From the NCBI GenBank assembly GCA_963920665.1, contig OY987266.1, positions 7,321,001-7,385,000 of the forward strand: 64,000 bases of DNA, written 5' to 3'. The position numbers and the translations under genes were made by a program. This document shows, piece by piece, positions 26,512 to 40,936 of the stretch. The notes beneath the pieces are model-generated. The model was given only the letters and a program-made list of their open reading frames with translations. It did not search any database and had not been told where the DNA came from. The DNA comes from Straminergon stramineum. Its lineage: Eukaryota > Streptophyta > Bryopsida > Hypnales > Calliergonaceae. Numbering within the stretch: the first letter of the stretch is position 1; each line of letters starts with the position of its first letter.

Positions 26512-27771
26512 CATTAGAGAAAATTTGGACCCTTGAGAAGGCCCCTTTAGAGGTCGATAAGGGGACCCTTCCTTACATTTAAATTTTTATTTATGTGCTA
26601 AGACAATGAACTAATTCCCTATACTCGCCTAAGTTAAAGAGCATCGGCAATCATGATGGTAGGATAGGGAGGGTGGTTCGCATTGGCTATCATAAGTTTG
26701 TATACTTAAATTAGTGATTTTTTTAATCCCAGAAATTTGTACTCCTTGTACCCTTGCACTTCCTATTTTAAGTAGAATATAATTTTTTTGTGCATGCAAA
26801 ATGGTTTTTTATTTAATTGTAAGGTCAATTTCATTGGATTTCGGGTATTTGTAAATGGGATGGTATTAGCTATGGGTTGATTGAGGCCCGTCAAGTGACT
26901 AATTTTATGCATTGAGTTAACCTTGTAAGGACGGGCTGGTCACCATGGAAATCTTTTTTTTGAAACAGTGTGGATCATGTACTTTAAAAAACACGAAAGT
27001 AATCATTGGAGGTCATACTACTGTGCAAGACCTCCCCCTTTTTGCACAAAATTCCAAGGATGAACAATGGCACTTCTGTCTCACATGCAAGAATTCTCTG
27101 TCATCCATCGGACCACTTGGGTCCGCGGCATCTTTACTAGGTTAATGCCGTTTTGTATATCTTTTTTCTCAAACTAACACTTGACTTGAACATAGGCATT
27201 GAGCTAACTGACAAGGTCCCTATTGTAAGCCATCAATTGCAGTAGTGAAAGCATTTTAGTAACACCTTACAATCTACATGCATCGAAGGTAAGCCGAGGT
27301 GCAAAATCGGAAAATTTTGACCACCGTACAATTTTCTATGAGATAAGTAAAATACACTAGATGTGATAATGAATCAGAAAACCTGAATGTGCTTGGTTAA
27401 ACACATATCCTAGAGTTCAATCAAAACTATATCAATTTTCAATACTTTTCATCTTTTTTGGCCCAGTCGTTGCAATATCCAGGTATACACTGTTCCTAAG
27501 TAGTACCTTGCAATTAGAAAGACTTAAAAATCATGGTCTAAATAAATTAATGCTAGAACTAAACATGAACTGTGTCAGAGGAGTTTGCAACACTATTAAA
27601 ATAAGCCTTTTCACCCCAAGCTCAAAACTACTCACCTTTAGAAATTCACATGAGATGGTCACACTTATCTGTTAGCAATTCTGTACAATACTAGACCCCT
27701 ATACCTCCATTAAATAGCCTTGCACTATCATATTGGGGAGGCCCTGTAGAAGGTTAATTTTTTCTCTAATG
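26512..27771. mobile_element. Nested DNA transposon with 12-bp perfect inverted ends
   Basis: The insertion begins CATTAGAGAAAA and ends TTTTCTCTAATG, an exact 12-bp inverted repeat, precisely at the points where the left foldback arm is broken. The uninterrupted right arm gives the pre-insertion sequence. A shorter relative with the same ends lies at 55448-55590. The ends resemble the CATTAGAAGAAAA end of the CACTA-like element at 24383-25846, so a CACTA-type origin is possible. No transposase frame is present. Confidence 0.75.
26917..27145. mobile_element. TTAA-flanked element K
   Basis: TTAA lies at 26917-26920 and 27142-27145. The body begins CCTTGTAAGGACG and its right end read backwards is CCTAGTAAAGATG (10 of 13 equal). 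The interior, with 'gtgcaagacct' and 'tttttgcacaaaatt', is homologous to the reverse strand of 47038-47400. It sits inside the nested transposon 26512-27771, giving a three-level nest. Confidence 0.55.
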
Positions 27772-28661
27772 CTCACATTGTTTGTTTTCCCTCCTACCAC
27801 CCAAAATGTATATAAAGAGTTGTCTTTTCAAATCAAAACACAAACCATGAATGGCTTTTGAAGAAAAGTGAGGTAAATGTGACTTCATGCCATGTTAGTG
27901 TGGACCCATTTGAAATGGATGATTTCATGTCCTGCAAAGAAAGATAACATCTTAAGAATTTTTTCAAGTTTTACTAAAACATCATTTTTTGGCACAATTC
28001 AAACAACTTTTTTTGAAGTTCAAAAAGAACATATAAAATTCAATCCCCTTTCAAATGAAATTTTGATATTCCCCAAACAACTAATGTCTCCATTTTGTGC
28101 AAGACCCTTAGAACAATAAAATTGTCATAAAGTACAAGGTTAGGAGACAAACACGGGCTGAATTTTATATGTTCTTGTTGAACTTCAAAAAATGTTGTTT
28201 GAATTGTGCCAAAAAATGATGTTTTAGTAAAACTTGAAAAAATTCTTAAAATGTTATCTTTCTTTGCAGGACATTAAATCATCCATTTCAAATGGGTCCA
28301 CATTGACATGACATGAAGTCACATTTACCTCACTTTTCTTCAAAAGCCATTCATGGTTTGTGTTTTGATTTGAAAAGACAACTCTTTATATACATTTTGG
28401 GTGGTAGGAGGGAAAACAAACAATGTAAAATATGTGAATTAGTTCATAGTTTAAAAAAAGACCCTAGAACTCTAACCCAGTGTCTAAACCCTAAAACCGC
28501 TGCCCTAGGAAGAATATGGGTGGTCATAGTCCTCCTCACTTTAGTCGAAGTTGTGGTTTTGTTACGCATGCCCTTGGTTGGGTCCGATGGTTCAAGCCAG
28601 GGATTGTGTTAAGCCACATCAATTGGGTCCACTTTTGTGGGCACAATTTAACATCTTGCAA

Positions 28662-29066
28662 TCATTTTTGAAAAGCGTGTCCTTGATTGCCATTACTCTG
28701 TCAATAATCCCAGTGAAGGGTATACAAAACAAGCTTTACATTAACCCCTGCATGTTCCAATTAGAAGCTCCTGGGCTAACCCGAAATTGGCATGACCGGC
28801 TAGCATTTGAGAAACAAGCAGCCTCGAGAGAGTATTGGCTCACATTACTCACTTTTCGTGTAAGGTCGTACTCAAACTTTCACACATGTAGCTCTGTCAA
28901 TGAAAAGCCTCCCTCCCTTTGCTTTAGGGTCATCAAACTGCAGTGAGTTTGAAGAATTGCAGATAAATCTCAGGATTCAAACTAAACATCAGTGCAAACA
29001 GATCACATCTAGACTCTTTACATTTATCAGAAGTGGGAGTTTTCCAAGCTTCGTGTGACCACGCCC
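28662..29066. other. Intergenic, probable 3' flank of the 29-kb gene
   Basis: No independent gene is supported. The 131-aa frame at 28551-28946 starts inside the foldback arm and resembles no protein I know. Confidence 0.35.
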
Positions 29067-29609
29067 TCAACTCAGATTCAGCTGCGTAGAGACCACCACG
29101 CCTCCGATCACAGACCCCAGAAGCAACCCCGGCATGAGTGGTCCGCCAGCACGATACATAGGCCCTACAATCGGCAGCTTCTTCGCAACCAGATCTGCGA
29201 CAAGAACAGCCAGGCTTCCTAATGGTACATACAATGCAAGGCGGTTTCGAGCAGTAGTCAAGCCCATGTCTCTAAATAAAACGATGGCAAACACTCTGAA
29301 CTCGTCGATATCTAACGCCTCCTGCCCGCCTCGATAGAAGCGCTCCTTCTTGACGGTGCTGTCCACTTGAAGCTGGCTCGGGGGTTGGGGAAGCCATCGG
29401 TCCTTGTACCGAGAGAGGACGTCGTCTGCGTCAGCTGCTATCTTGTGATAAATCCGTCTCGATGCGTCAAGGAGTTGGTAAATTTGGAGGCCAGGAAACG
29501 AATGTTGGGCCAGGATCATGCATTCCTCAAAACTCGCGTGGAGGGCTGTTTGAAAGGCGGAGGAGGTTGAGAGAATCTCTTCTATTCTCTTGGATGGCGA
29601 CTGCCCCAT
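29067..29609 (-). CDS. Conserved plant protein of unknown function, putatively N-myristoylated
   Basis: A single uninterrupted frame of 180 aa. The start at 29609 is preferred over an upstream ATG (29621) because it yields MGQSPSK, which fits the N-myristoylation pattern (Gly2, Ser6, Lys7). The central part is soluble and rich in charged residues, with 'DIDEFRVFAIVLFRD' around 112-126. The C-terminal third has two hydrophobic segments, about 134-150 and 165-178, without charged residues inside. Layout and length recall a family of intronless plant proteins of about 180-200 aa that start MGQS or MGNS and have no assigned function; that comparison is from memory. It probably associates with membranes. 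No catalytic motif is visible. Confidence 0.75.
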   Translation of the reverse strand: MGQSPSKRIEEILSTSSAFQTALHASFEECMILAQHSFPGLQIYQLLDASRRIYHKIAADADDVLSRYKDRWLPQPPSQLQVDSTVKKERFYRGGQEALDIDEFRVFAIVLFRDMGLTTARNRLALYVPLGSLAVLVADLVAKKLPIVGPMYRAGGPLMPGLLLGSVIGGVVVSTQLNLS

Positions 29610-29749
29610 TGTTATGTACAAGCTGTTGAATCGGCCAGGTTGTGCAGGGAGGACTTAAGTTCACTGCATCTGCAGGCACATACACCCCACAGTTGATAGT
29701 CTAGAATATTGTCGCCATGCCATTTCACACACTAAGGTATGTACACCCA

Positions 29750-29930
29750 TACTCAACACTGACCAAAATGGGACAACCAAATTTAGACCAAAAAGCAACA
29801 CAAGAACCTAGATATTGATGACATTTTCAGCTGCCAACAAGTAAAAATAATTAATGTTTAATGATAGTAACTATGCTTAGTTGTAATTAGTGACAATTAT
29901 AGGTGCGCATACCTTAAGGTATTTGTACAC
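29750..29930 (+). repeat. Dispersed repeat family R2, copy 3
   Basis: It shares 'actgaccaaaatg', 'acacaagaacctagat', 'ttgtaattagtgac' and the closing 'ataggtgcgcatacc' with other R2 copies. The middle third is deleted relative to copies 2 and 4. It lies just upstream of the 29-kb gene. Confidence 0.6.
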
Positions 29931-29934
29931 AAAC

Positions 29935-32018
29935 GCAACAGATTTGTAGACTCTCTACTCTCATCTAAGGAGTGGTATGGAGAAAAAAATTATAATGACG
30001 GAAGCAAATCCAAGAGTAGGATTGCAAAATCGGTTTCAAAAGTTTAGAAGCTCCAATAAATAAACTTTGAATTTTCATAGTTGACAGCCTAATTGGACAC
30101 CATGGAAGCACAAAATGGTTCCACTCTCATTGATCACTTCTGAAAACTCCATTTGATTTTAGAAACTGTGAATTTCAAGTCTAGCACAAAACTAAATGAA
30201 GAAAAATGAATACTGCCACATTTGGGTGGGATTTCTTATTTTCTGCTAAAGTCTCGCTAATCTCAAATCTGGAGCACTAAAAAGATTGAAGACTGTCCCC
30301 ACTTTTAAAGCAATGTATCCCATTATCAAGCACGTATTCACTGTCAAATGACCCCAAGACGCCAAGTAAGGATTGGATGAAAAGTAGTAAACATTCTAAA
30401 GTGAGCCACACCTGCCTTAACAAACGTAACATGAGCTCAAGATTGTGCACCCGAAAACTTCCAGATTCCTTTCCTTGTCTCACTGTAAATCGATTCCACT
30501 GGTGTTCAGGAAATATATTTCATATTACAATGTCTCAATGAATATTCCATATCTCAATGCCAACAATGCATAAACCTCTGCAAAAAAGTTCAAAACTCAA
30601 TCGACTACAATCCAGCACAATCCAGCACAATCCAAAACAAATCAATGCAATTCGACACAATTAACGTAGTATAATGCAATTAGAAGGAGACCTAATGCCC
30701 TAAACACCACTCAAAGCACACAATGCAGCAGAGTCCATGTCCAATGAAAACCCTAATTGGAAGTCCAACTCAAATTCGGTAAAATTCAAACCCAATACTC
30801 TTGTAAAAATCAATGTATGTCAATGAATGCACAAAATTCTCGCAAAAAAATTGAAACGCTAGGCTATCAGACCATCGCACCTCCCAAAGTAAACAGGATA
30901 AGATTGGATTGAGTTCGGAATCACGCACCAGGGGAAATTCAGCCCGTAAAGCGCAGGTCGAACTTGAATATTTTCTACAGGAGTGGGATTACAATCGACG
31001 ATGAGAATTGCAGACCTGAATTTCAGAAATTTCCATGGTTGCATTGTGCGAGAGCCATCGCCACGATCGAAAGCAGCACGGCCAGTAGAGACCAAGGAGA
31101 CAAATGGAATTTCTCGATGACTGGTTCCGCAGGTAGAGTGGTCTAAGTTAATACGGAGTAGTACAGTCAGAGCTAACAAGGAGATATTCCAACTCAGCAT
31201 ATTCCAGGTGCCAGATCAGCCAATTGAACACTGGACAAAGCATTCAGGCCATGTTTTGTATATTAAATTATATTAAATGCAAACTGTGTCAAAAAATTTA
31301 TTTCTCACATTCTATTTTGCACCTTTATATATTGATTTGTTCTTGATAAATTCTATTGACATAGACAAGCATCTTCTCATTGAAACCTTGCAGCTTGATG
31401 AAATCTTTTTAGCATTATTGCATTTGCAACAAGCTTTGTTTTATATAGAATAGTGAAATTAGATTGTTGTAACAATTAGGTTGTCTTACCTAGAAAAGTT
31501 ACTTCATGACTTATCACTTGTCCACATGGAGGTGCATGCAACTCTCTATATAATGTGGGCCTTGCACCAATGCACCAACCTATGCTGTACACATAGTTTG
31601 CATTTGCATTGTAACCTATTCTGGGGGTTTTACAAGCTATTTTCCTATAATTCCCATATGGAACCATTTTTTCAAGTACCAAGTTCATTTTTTTCTCTAT
31701 TATTTACTCTAAATAAAAAATTTATAGATTTTTTCACAAATTTTTTTCCAATTTTTTCGCAATTCAAGCTGTTAACAATGAACTAACCGGCTGTTCTCCA
31801 CGGAACATTGGACCATGTAGGAGTCCATGAGCAGTGAGCCTCAAAATGTTTCTTCTGAGTACATGCTGGCGAAAAACAGGAAAAGCAATAAGGAGCAGAA
31901 TAATTTAGGTTACCGAGCAAGATCATGCAATAATGGAGAGTGGAATGTTGTTTGCGAACCCCTGAAACCCTAAAGCCAATTTCCGAAGCAGCATTCTTCA
32001 TTCAATTCTTTAGAAATC
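29935..32018. other. Intergenic and promoter of the ACT-domain gene
   Basis: A short repeat of 'acaatccagc' occurs near 30608-30632. A 113-aa frame on the minus strand (30859-31200) begins with a hydrophobic stretch and lies in GC-richer DNA, but it shows no domain and no splice partner, so I do not call it. The segment 31660-31775 repeats part of 22465-22590. Confidence 0.35.
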
Positions 32019-34266
32019 ATGCTCAGATTGCGAGCTCTGCCGCAGCTATGGCGGAGCTCTACGTCTCCGTCTTCGTCCCGTCGGTGTCTGCCTTTGAGCA
32101 ATCTGCCTTTTCCGCTGGAGGAGGAGCTTCCTGGTATGACTTCTCAACGATTTGACCTAGATTTTTATTTTTAATTTAATTTATTTTTTACATTACGAGT
32201 TGCAGTCGTGTTAACATTCGAAATGTATCCCCTTCTCGCTGAATGTTACATTTTCGGATCCTTTTTTGGAATGATGTGTGATTTTGTTTGTGGTACAGGG
32301 CTTCAGAATTTGGTGGTGACGGCTTCAGGGCCGGACAGACCCGGCATTGTGGCTCGATTAAGCAAACGGGTGCTCGATTGCGGTGGGAATGTGGAAGTCA
32401 GCAGGATGTCGAGATTAGCTGGCGAGTTCTCCATTTTGATGCTCGTTTCCTTTGACGTTTCGTAAGTTCCGTCTCTGGATACCAAATTTTGTATCCTGAC
32501 TTTGATTTTTAGGTGAATGCACCTATTTCGAACGCTTTAGAGAATTAGTATGCTTCTGCGTAAAAAATATTTTTGAAGAGTTTGAGTTGGATTGAATTTT
32601 CTATTGATTTGCAAAGTTCACTGTGTATGGTACTGGAATCCAGCATTCGAACTTCATATTTCAAGATTTTGTGTATTGTTGGGAATGGGTGCACCAACCG
32701 TGTGCGGTCGTTCTAGAATTCGTTGAGATACACTGACTGATAATAGTGAGTGATGTGTTGTATGTCAATTGCATACTTTCAACTAGCTGCTACTCATGCA
32801 GTAGTACGGTTGTTGATGTGAGGGTTCTATCTTAGGGCGAGAATAGAGCAATCATTGTATGTTTCAGTGAACATCTTATTCACTGCGTACGATGACGGAT
32901 AGCTGCATTTTAATTTTTTTGGACTTGCTATTTTAGGTCCAGAGTCTCGTGAGTAGTATTGTCTCAAAGACATGGACGGATTTGTACAGAACGGCAAGGA
33001 AAGCCGAGCAGTTGCGAAACTCTCTTCTGCAAATTGAAGGTCTCCAGGTCTGGTTTGTCACCAGAGCAGTTCCTTGGAATGAATTCTAGGACCGACTTGT
33101 ATGTGGCGTCAATTCGTCTGTGACTTTTTAATACAGTTGCTGATTTATTTGGGTCGTCCTCTTTCCTGTTTCTGAGATTCTATTCAATTCTTCTCAGGTC
33201 AATACCAGATGGACTTCTGACGATCGTCTGAAACAAACACGGTCTCTACACAAGTTTCGGAAGATAATTTTGCGTGGTGTTGATAATCCTGGTATGTCCA
33301 ATAATTCTTAGGCCTGCTTGGAAGAGGTCATCCTTGCTTAGCCTTTAGTTCCAATTTAGAATTGAACCTCAAAGGTGGCAAATTAGCCGGTCGCATGATA
33401 CTGATGTCGACGGAGGTTTCTCTGTATGACACACATGTTCACGTGTGATCGGTCAGTATGATCACCTACATCGAGCAGTGTACGCTTCATCATCTGGCCT
33501 TGATTGTCTTGGGTGCTGGTACGAATCGTATGCTCACATCGTTCCGTGGTTATAGGTTCTGGATTTTCCTGTTGTTGTAAGTGCCTATTTTCTTGTATGT
33601 TTACTTCACTACAACTAGTTTATTAGAATTTGATTATAGGTGACAAATTGACTAAACGCTTGACTGACGTCGACAGAGACGTAAGTCTCTGCGTAGGGGG
33701 TAAGTATATGATTCGGTCAGTATGATCTCCTGTATTGAGCGTTGTACGCTTCATAATCCTGAATCTAGTCCATTTTTTTTTTTTTTTGGTATAACTTGCA
33801 TACTTACAGTGTCCTAATGTAGGCTTTCTGGCTTATTTTTTCTGGTGCCACACTGGGTACCGTACTTTAAGGTGGATATGCAATTGAGTTCTTGCAGGTC
33901 TCGTTTATAACCTGACTGAGTATCTATCATCGCATGGTATCAACATTGAGAGTCTTGAAACTTACACCCAAGAGGTTTGTATTCTGACTACTATTTCCTC
34001 TTGCCTCTTCTGGAGTTTAAGAATCTCTCTTGGATTTGATTTGAAACTAATCCTCTTTTTCCTGAATGGTGGGAATTCAGGCACCATCTGGGAGTGGTAC
34101 ACTTTTCATGATGGAAGGTGTGATTGCAATGCCAGTAGGATTATCTACTGCAACATTCATTCACAACCTGGACACCCTACAAGCAACACTTGGCGCAGAA
34201 ATCTGCATTTCTGACCTGCCTAATCCTGCTCATAAGTTCGCTCCCTCTTTTCAAGCATCGACTTGA
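32019..34266 (+). CDS. Tandem ACT-domain protein, GcvR-like, predicted organellar
   Basis: Six exons in order are 32019-32133, 32299-32461, 32945-33047, 33198-33291, 33898-33974 and 34081-34266. They give 245 aa with consistent phases; the third exon needs an acceptor ending in CAGAG. Residues 1-38 are rich in Arg, Ser and Leu, like a mitochondrial or plastid presequence. ACT domain 1 spans about 42-92 (VVTASGPDRPGIVARLSK, a typical ACT start). ACT domain 2 spans about 147-225 (ILRGVDNPGLVYNLTEYL). The layout matches plant proteins annotated as glycine-cleavage-system regulator-like, so called after bacterial GcvR. ACT domains usually bind amino acids; the ligand and partner here are unknown. 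There is no uridylyltransferase or enzymatic domain. The family call is strong, the function is inferred. Confidence 0.85.
33370..33775 (+). repeat. Diverged duplication inside ACT-gene intron 4
   Basis: Segments near 33370-33500 and 33640-33770 share 'ggtcagtatgatc', 'gtacgcttcat' and a 'gacgtcgac'-like block in the same order. Both lie within the 606-base intron 33292-33897. Confidence 0.6.
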
Positions 34267-34748
34267 GTCAGAATCGTACGGAGTGATCATGTTTTTCTAG
34301 GGTGGTAGTTTGCGTTGTTTTGTACAGCAGCAAGAGGAGCCTTGCTTAGAGCCCTGTGACCTCGATGTTTTCCTGCTTTCAACCTTTCTGTTGAAAGTCT
34401 CTGTAATTATTTGCCTCATATTATCACCGCTTAAATCAACGGGAATTTCTTGTAGCGATGTGCCTTCGCCGATATCTCCTTGCGACCATCCTTTTGTTAC
34501 TTGCTGTTTGTTCCATGCGTGTGTGCACTACTTCAGTTGCACCACCTTTCTATTCCTGGTTCTGGTCGTCCTCGTTGCATTTGTTTCTATACATCCATTT
34601 GATTATTTCGTAGAAGCAACTGGCCGGTCATCATCGAAAACTCCCACAATCCGGGCCTAGATAAATATTTTTGGTGCCCCCCGTTGCTTCTCTATGTAAG
34701 ATAGAATTTCTGTTGAGTGTCGTTTGTGAAAGAGAAGTATGTTCACAG

Positions 34749-35218
34749 CTATTGGGAACCACAGAACATTTGCCTATTATTTGCTGCAACTTCGTCACTT
34801 GGCATGGGCGCTGAGTCCATTACTGTATCCTCACCCTTGTCGGTCAAGCCGATGGTACGTATATTTGTTATGTACAATTTTTTGAGCTTACTTAGACTCT
34901 GAATTAACGTACCTTCCGATTGAGAGTAAGTGCCTGACCGCCTGCTACTCCAAATCATTTAATTTTACCAAACTGCTGATTTCGTACCTGCTGTCAAGTT
35001 TACAATTTTGCTTGAGCACGAGGTTTAGTGACTCTCCGGTTCTTACCGAATATCTAAGTAGTTATTTACCAGATGTTGATCTTCATTAACAGAATGGGCA
35101 TGATATCCCAATTGGTACAGAATCCGTTGGCAAAATGGATTCAACAACCAAGCTGTATGTACCGTTCAATTGCGGTGGAGGTGCCCGTGTCTCTGGGTTG
35201 CGAGTTCATAAGCCGTAG
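34749..35218 (+). CDS. Possible two-exon fragment of an unrecognised gene
   Basis: A frame ending at an ATG followed by the donor GTACGT (34854/34855) joins in phase to 35093-35218 after an acceptor AACAG. The second piece would read NGHDIPIGTESVGKMD and end in VSGLRVHKP plus stop. Both pieces are in moderately GC-rich DNA between the ACT gene and the kinase gene. I do not recognise the product, the upstream boundary is open, and the second exon is also open in another frame. It could instead be part of a long 3' untranslated region. Confidence 0.2.
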
Positions 35219-35219
35219 G

Positions 35220-36719
35220 ATCTGAATTGGACGATCGGGATGGTAGCGGGTGACAGCGCAGTACTGATCGGAGGTTATTGCACACCCGTCCCGTGTTACG
35301 TTCCTTACCCTCTTCTCTGACTATCTCCTCGATCACGCTAGTCAGCCCCTTGCAGCTGCTTCTAATTATCAGCTAACTAATACCTTGTCCTGTAAGTAAT
35401 GCATATGGAAAATTATAGATATTTAGTGGAGATGTGACATCTTGTGGTTGTAAAATTCTCTGGTGGCTGTTTAAAGGTTAATATGTGTGGGAGGTACGGT
35501 GACTTCGAGAGAGACATTTCGCACTGTAGAAGTTGGTGGATGTCACAGTTGAATGTGATATTAATACCCTTGATGCAGTCTTATCCATCATTACCGTTGA
35601 TATTACAAGGCCAGGAGAGTGTACCCAGCTTCTCAGGACGTCTCGACTCTCATTTACTCAGATAGAACTCTGAATTGACCACGACTCGTCAGAGGGTGGA
35701 GAACACAGACGAGAAGTTCTTTTCTTTCCTTTTCTTTTTTTTCGTGTCTCTCATTTGCGCGGGCTAGTATGCATGGTTTGACTCTCGTTGGTCAGCATGT
35801 ACTCAAGAGAATGCTGCGATATTTTCACTTAAAACCGAATGAGGTCGGCGTCCATTCTTTGCTACTCTACACTCTAGTATGCATCAATAGCTATCTGTCT
35901 CTTATTCTCCTTTTCAAAGACTCCGTTCTATGCAGATCAAACTGTTCATATGCATGATTTTTCGGTGCTATTGTTGTAGTGCTTTTTATCGTAGAACTGG
36001 CGAATAGTTAGCTATTTTGGAGATAGTTTTGGACTTCTTCATTATAATAGATGTCTCCCAGAATGTAGGCAGCCAGTACTGCACACCTAAGCTTCATGGA
36101 TCCTATGGAGCTTCTTGTTGTCAATGCTTCTTCTTGTTGTCAATCGAGCTTCGTGTTGTCAACGCTTTTGTTTGACGATTTCCAGGAAAATCTCGACTTA
36201 GAAAATTCAATCTTTTCTGATATTGATAAGCTTCTAACAATATTGTTCTTGTTCTGAGCGGTCTTTCGGTTTAAGAAGTTGTTGTGACTGGTATGAGAGC
36301 CTTCCATTGGTTTTCGATGCAAAACTTGGACTTGAACTTGAAATTTGAGACCCTGACCTTGCCGTTGGACACGGGACTTTGAAGTATGACTAGATGCCAT
36401 TAAGCGAGACTGTATTCTAGAATACGCCAAGACGTATTTGTGAGCAGGAAGAGACTTATTTTCCCATTTGTTGGTTTAACAGGGGATCCTCCCCCAACTT
36501 GTTGAAGAGAGCTGTGCTCAGAGTACTGATTATGGGGGCACTGGGTCAAGAAGCTCAAATGTATTCCAGCTCAACCTTTAGCTTTCACTTTCATCGACAA
36601 GGTTCATGGAGCAATATACAGGGGATATCCTTAGTCTTATAAAATTTTGTAACGTTCTATTGACACTAACGTTGCCACAATGTTTCGCTTTTTCCAGGTA
36701 GCATTGTTGATAAGCGACA
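35220..36719. other. Intergenic; promoter side of the receptor kinase gene
   Basis: No gene was recognised. Short repeats of 'cttcttgttgtcaatg' with variants occur at about 36110-36165. The minus-strand frame of 96 aa at 36140-36430 has no domain and overlaps those repeats. Confidence 0.35.
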
Positions 36720-39889
<3,170 letters not shown>

Positions 39890-40936
39890 AACAGAACGAA
39901 GGCTGGTTGCATGGCTTGAGGAGTGCCGATGGCCAAATTTTGCTTTGGTAATTGTGATTTGTCAAGACCTCTACAATTTCTGATTTTTAGCTTGCTTTTG
40001 AAGTGGTTGTCCAATGTCTAAATTTGAATTTTCTAATGTCTATTCATAGTGCTTTCGGACGTGCTTCCAATGATACAAATTTCAAATCCTAATTATATCC
40101 CATTCAAAAGTTAGAGGAGGGCCAATATACCTGTTGGACTGAGGATGGTCTTGGAGCTTTGAACTAGACGTGCGCGGGCAGACTCTCCGTGTTGTGGCCT
40201 TGTGGGGTGTGAACACTGAAGTATTAATGTTTGGGCTAATGATGGAGGCTCGTTGTTTGACACGATAAGTTGATGGAAGTACAACTTAACCTTAATCTCT
40301 TAGGGATTAATAACAGAATGTGTAAGTTACATACTAATTTGTATTTGATCTGGCTGGTTGTGTGGATATTCTGGCATTCTTTCATTCCCCTACTATTGTA
40401 CGTTGTTATAAATGGTCGCTTCCGGGACACTAGGTGCGGAATTTTCAATCTGGACATCAATATGTTTGTGAGCAATCTGGCGCCTGGAAACATGTAATTG
40501 GGATGGGATAAGTCTTGATGAACTCTTCGCACCGAATGCCTTCATAAGCAAAACGAATTGAGATCGCATATTCTAATGCAAAAGGAATGGAAATTGCATA
40601 CAGATACCGAAATTATCATGATCCCTGAGCTTGGGAACCGATCAACGACCTCAAAAAACTTTAGGCCATGGAACAGACTAGTCTTGGCCATGGCAGATTT
40701 TTCCTACGAAACGAATTCAACTCACACGGAGTTCTAGATCTGCGATAGTGATAATCAGAGCTCGCAACTTGTCCTGCGCAACTTCACTGTTTCTACCACA
40801 TTTGGGTTCCACATTTGGGTTTTAGGGTTTAGGAGCCCAAAAGCTTGCCTACAAAACACCTGCGCAGAACAGAGTTCTCACTAGTTTACCATTTCCGGAA
40901 CTGAAAGCTCACGATTCGACATCCTGGCAATCAGGT
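39890..40936. other. Intergenic, convergent 3' flanks
   Basis: The kinase gene (+) and the nucleotide kinase gene (-) end towards each other here. No further gene was recognised; the small frames have no domain. Confidence 0.4.

Larger units (their letters stand above)
26248..28661. mobile_element. Large foldback (inverted-repeat) element interrupted by a nested transposon
   Basis: Two long arms are inverted copies of each other. The outer arms are 26248-26511 and 28425-28661; the inner arms are 27772-28047 and 28155-28424; the central loop is about 107 bases. The arms are roughly 80 percent or more alike by eye, higher in the inner part, where 'cctcctaccacccaaaatgt' matches exactly. In the left arm the homology is interrupted by the 1.26-kb insertion at 26512-27771. 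The left outer arm also has some 45 extra bases near 26330-26390. Open frames over the right arm do not resemble proteins. A transcript through the locus would fold into a long double-stranded stem. Confidence 0.85.

Noticed and set aside
28551..28946. 131-aa open frame
   Set aside because: It begins within a foldback transposon arm and has no domain; the length is plausible by chance.
30859..31200. 113-aa minus-strand frame with a hydrophobic start
   Set aside because: Could be a signal-peptide exon, but there is no domain, no partner exon and no conservation evidence.
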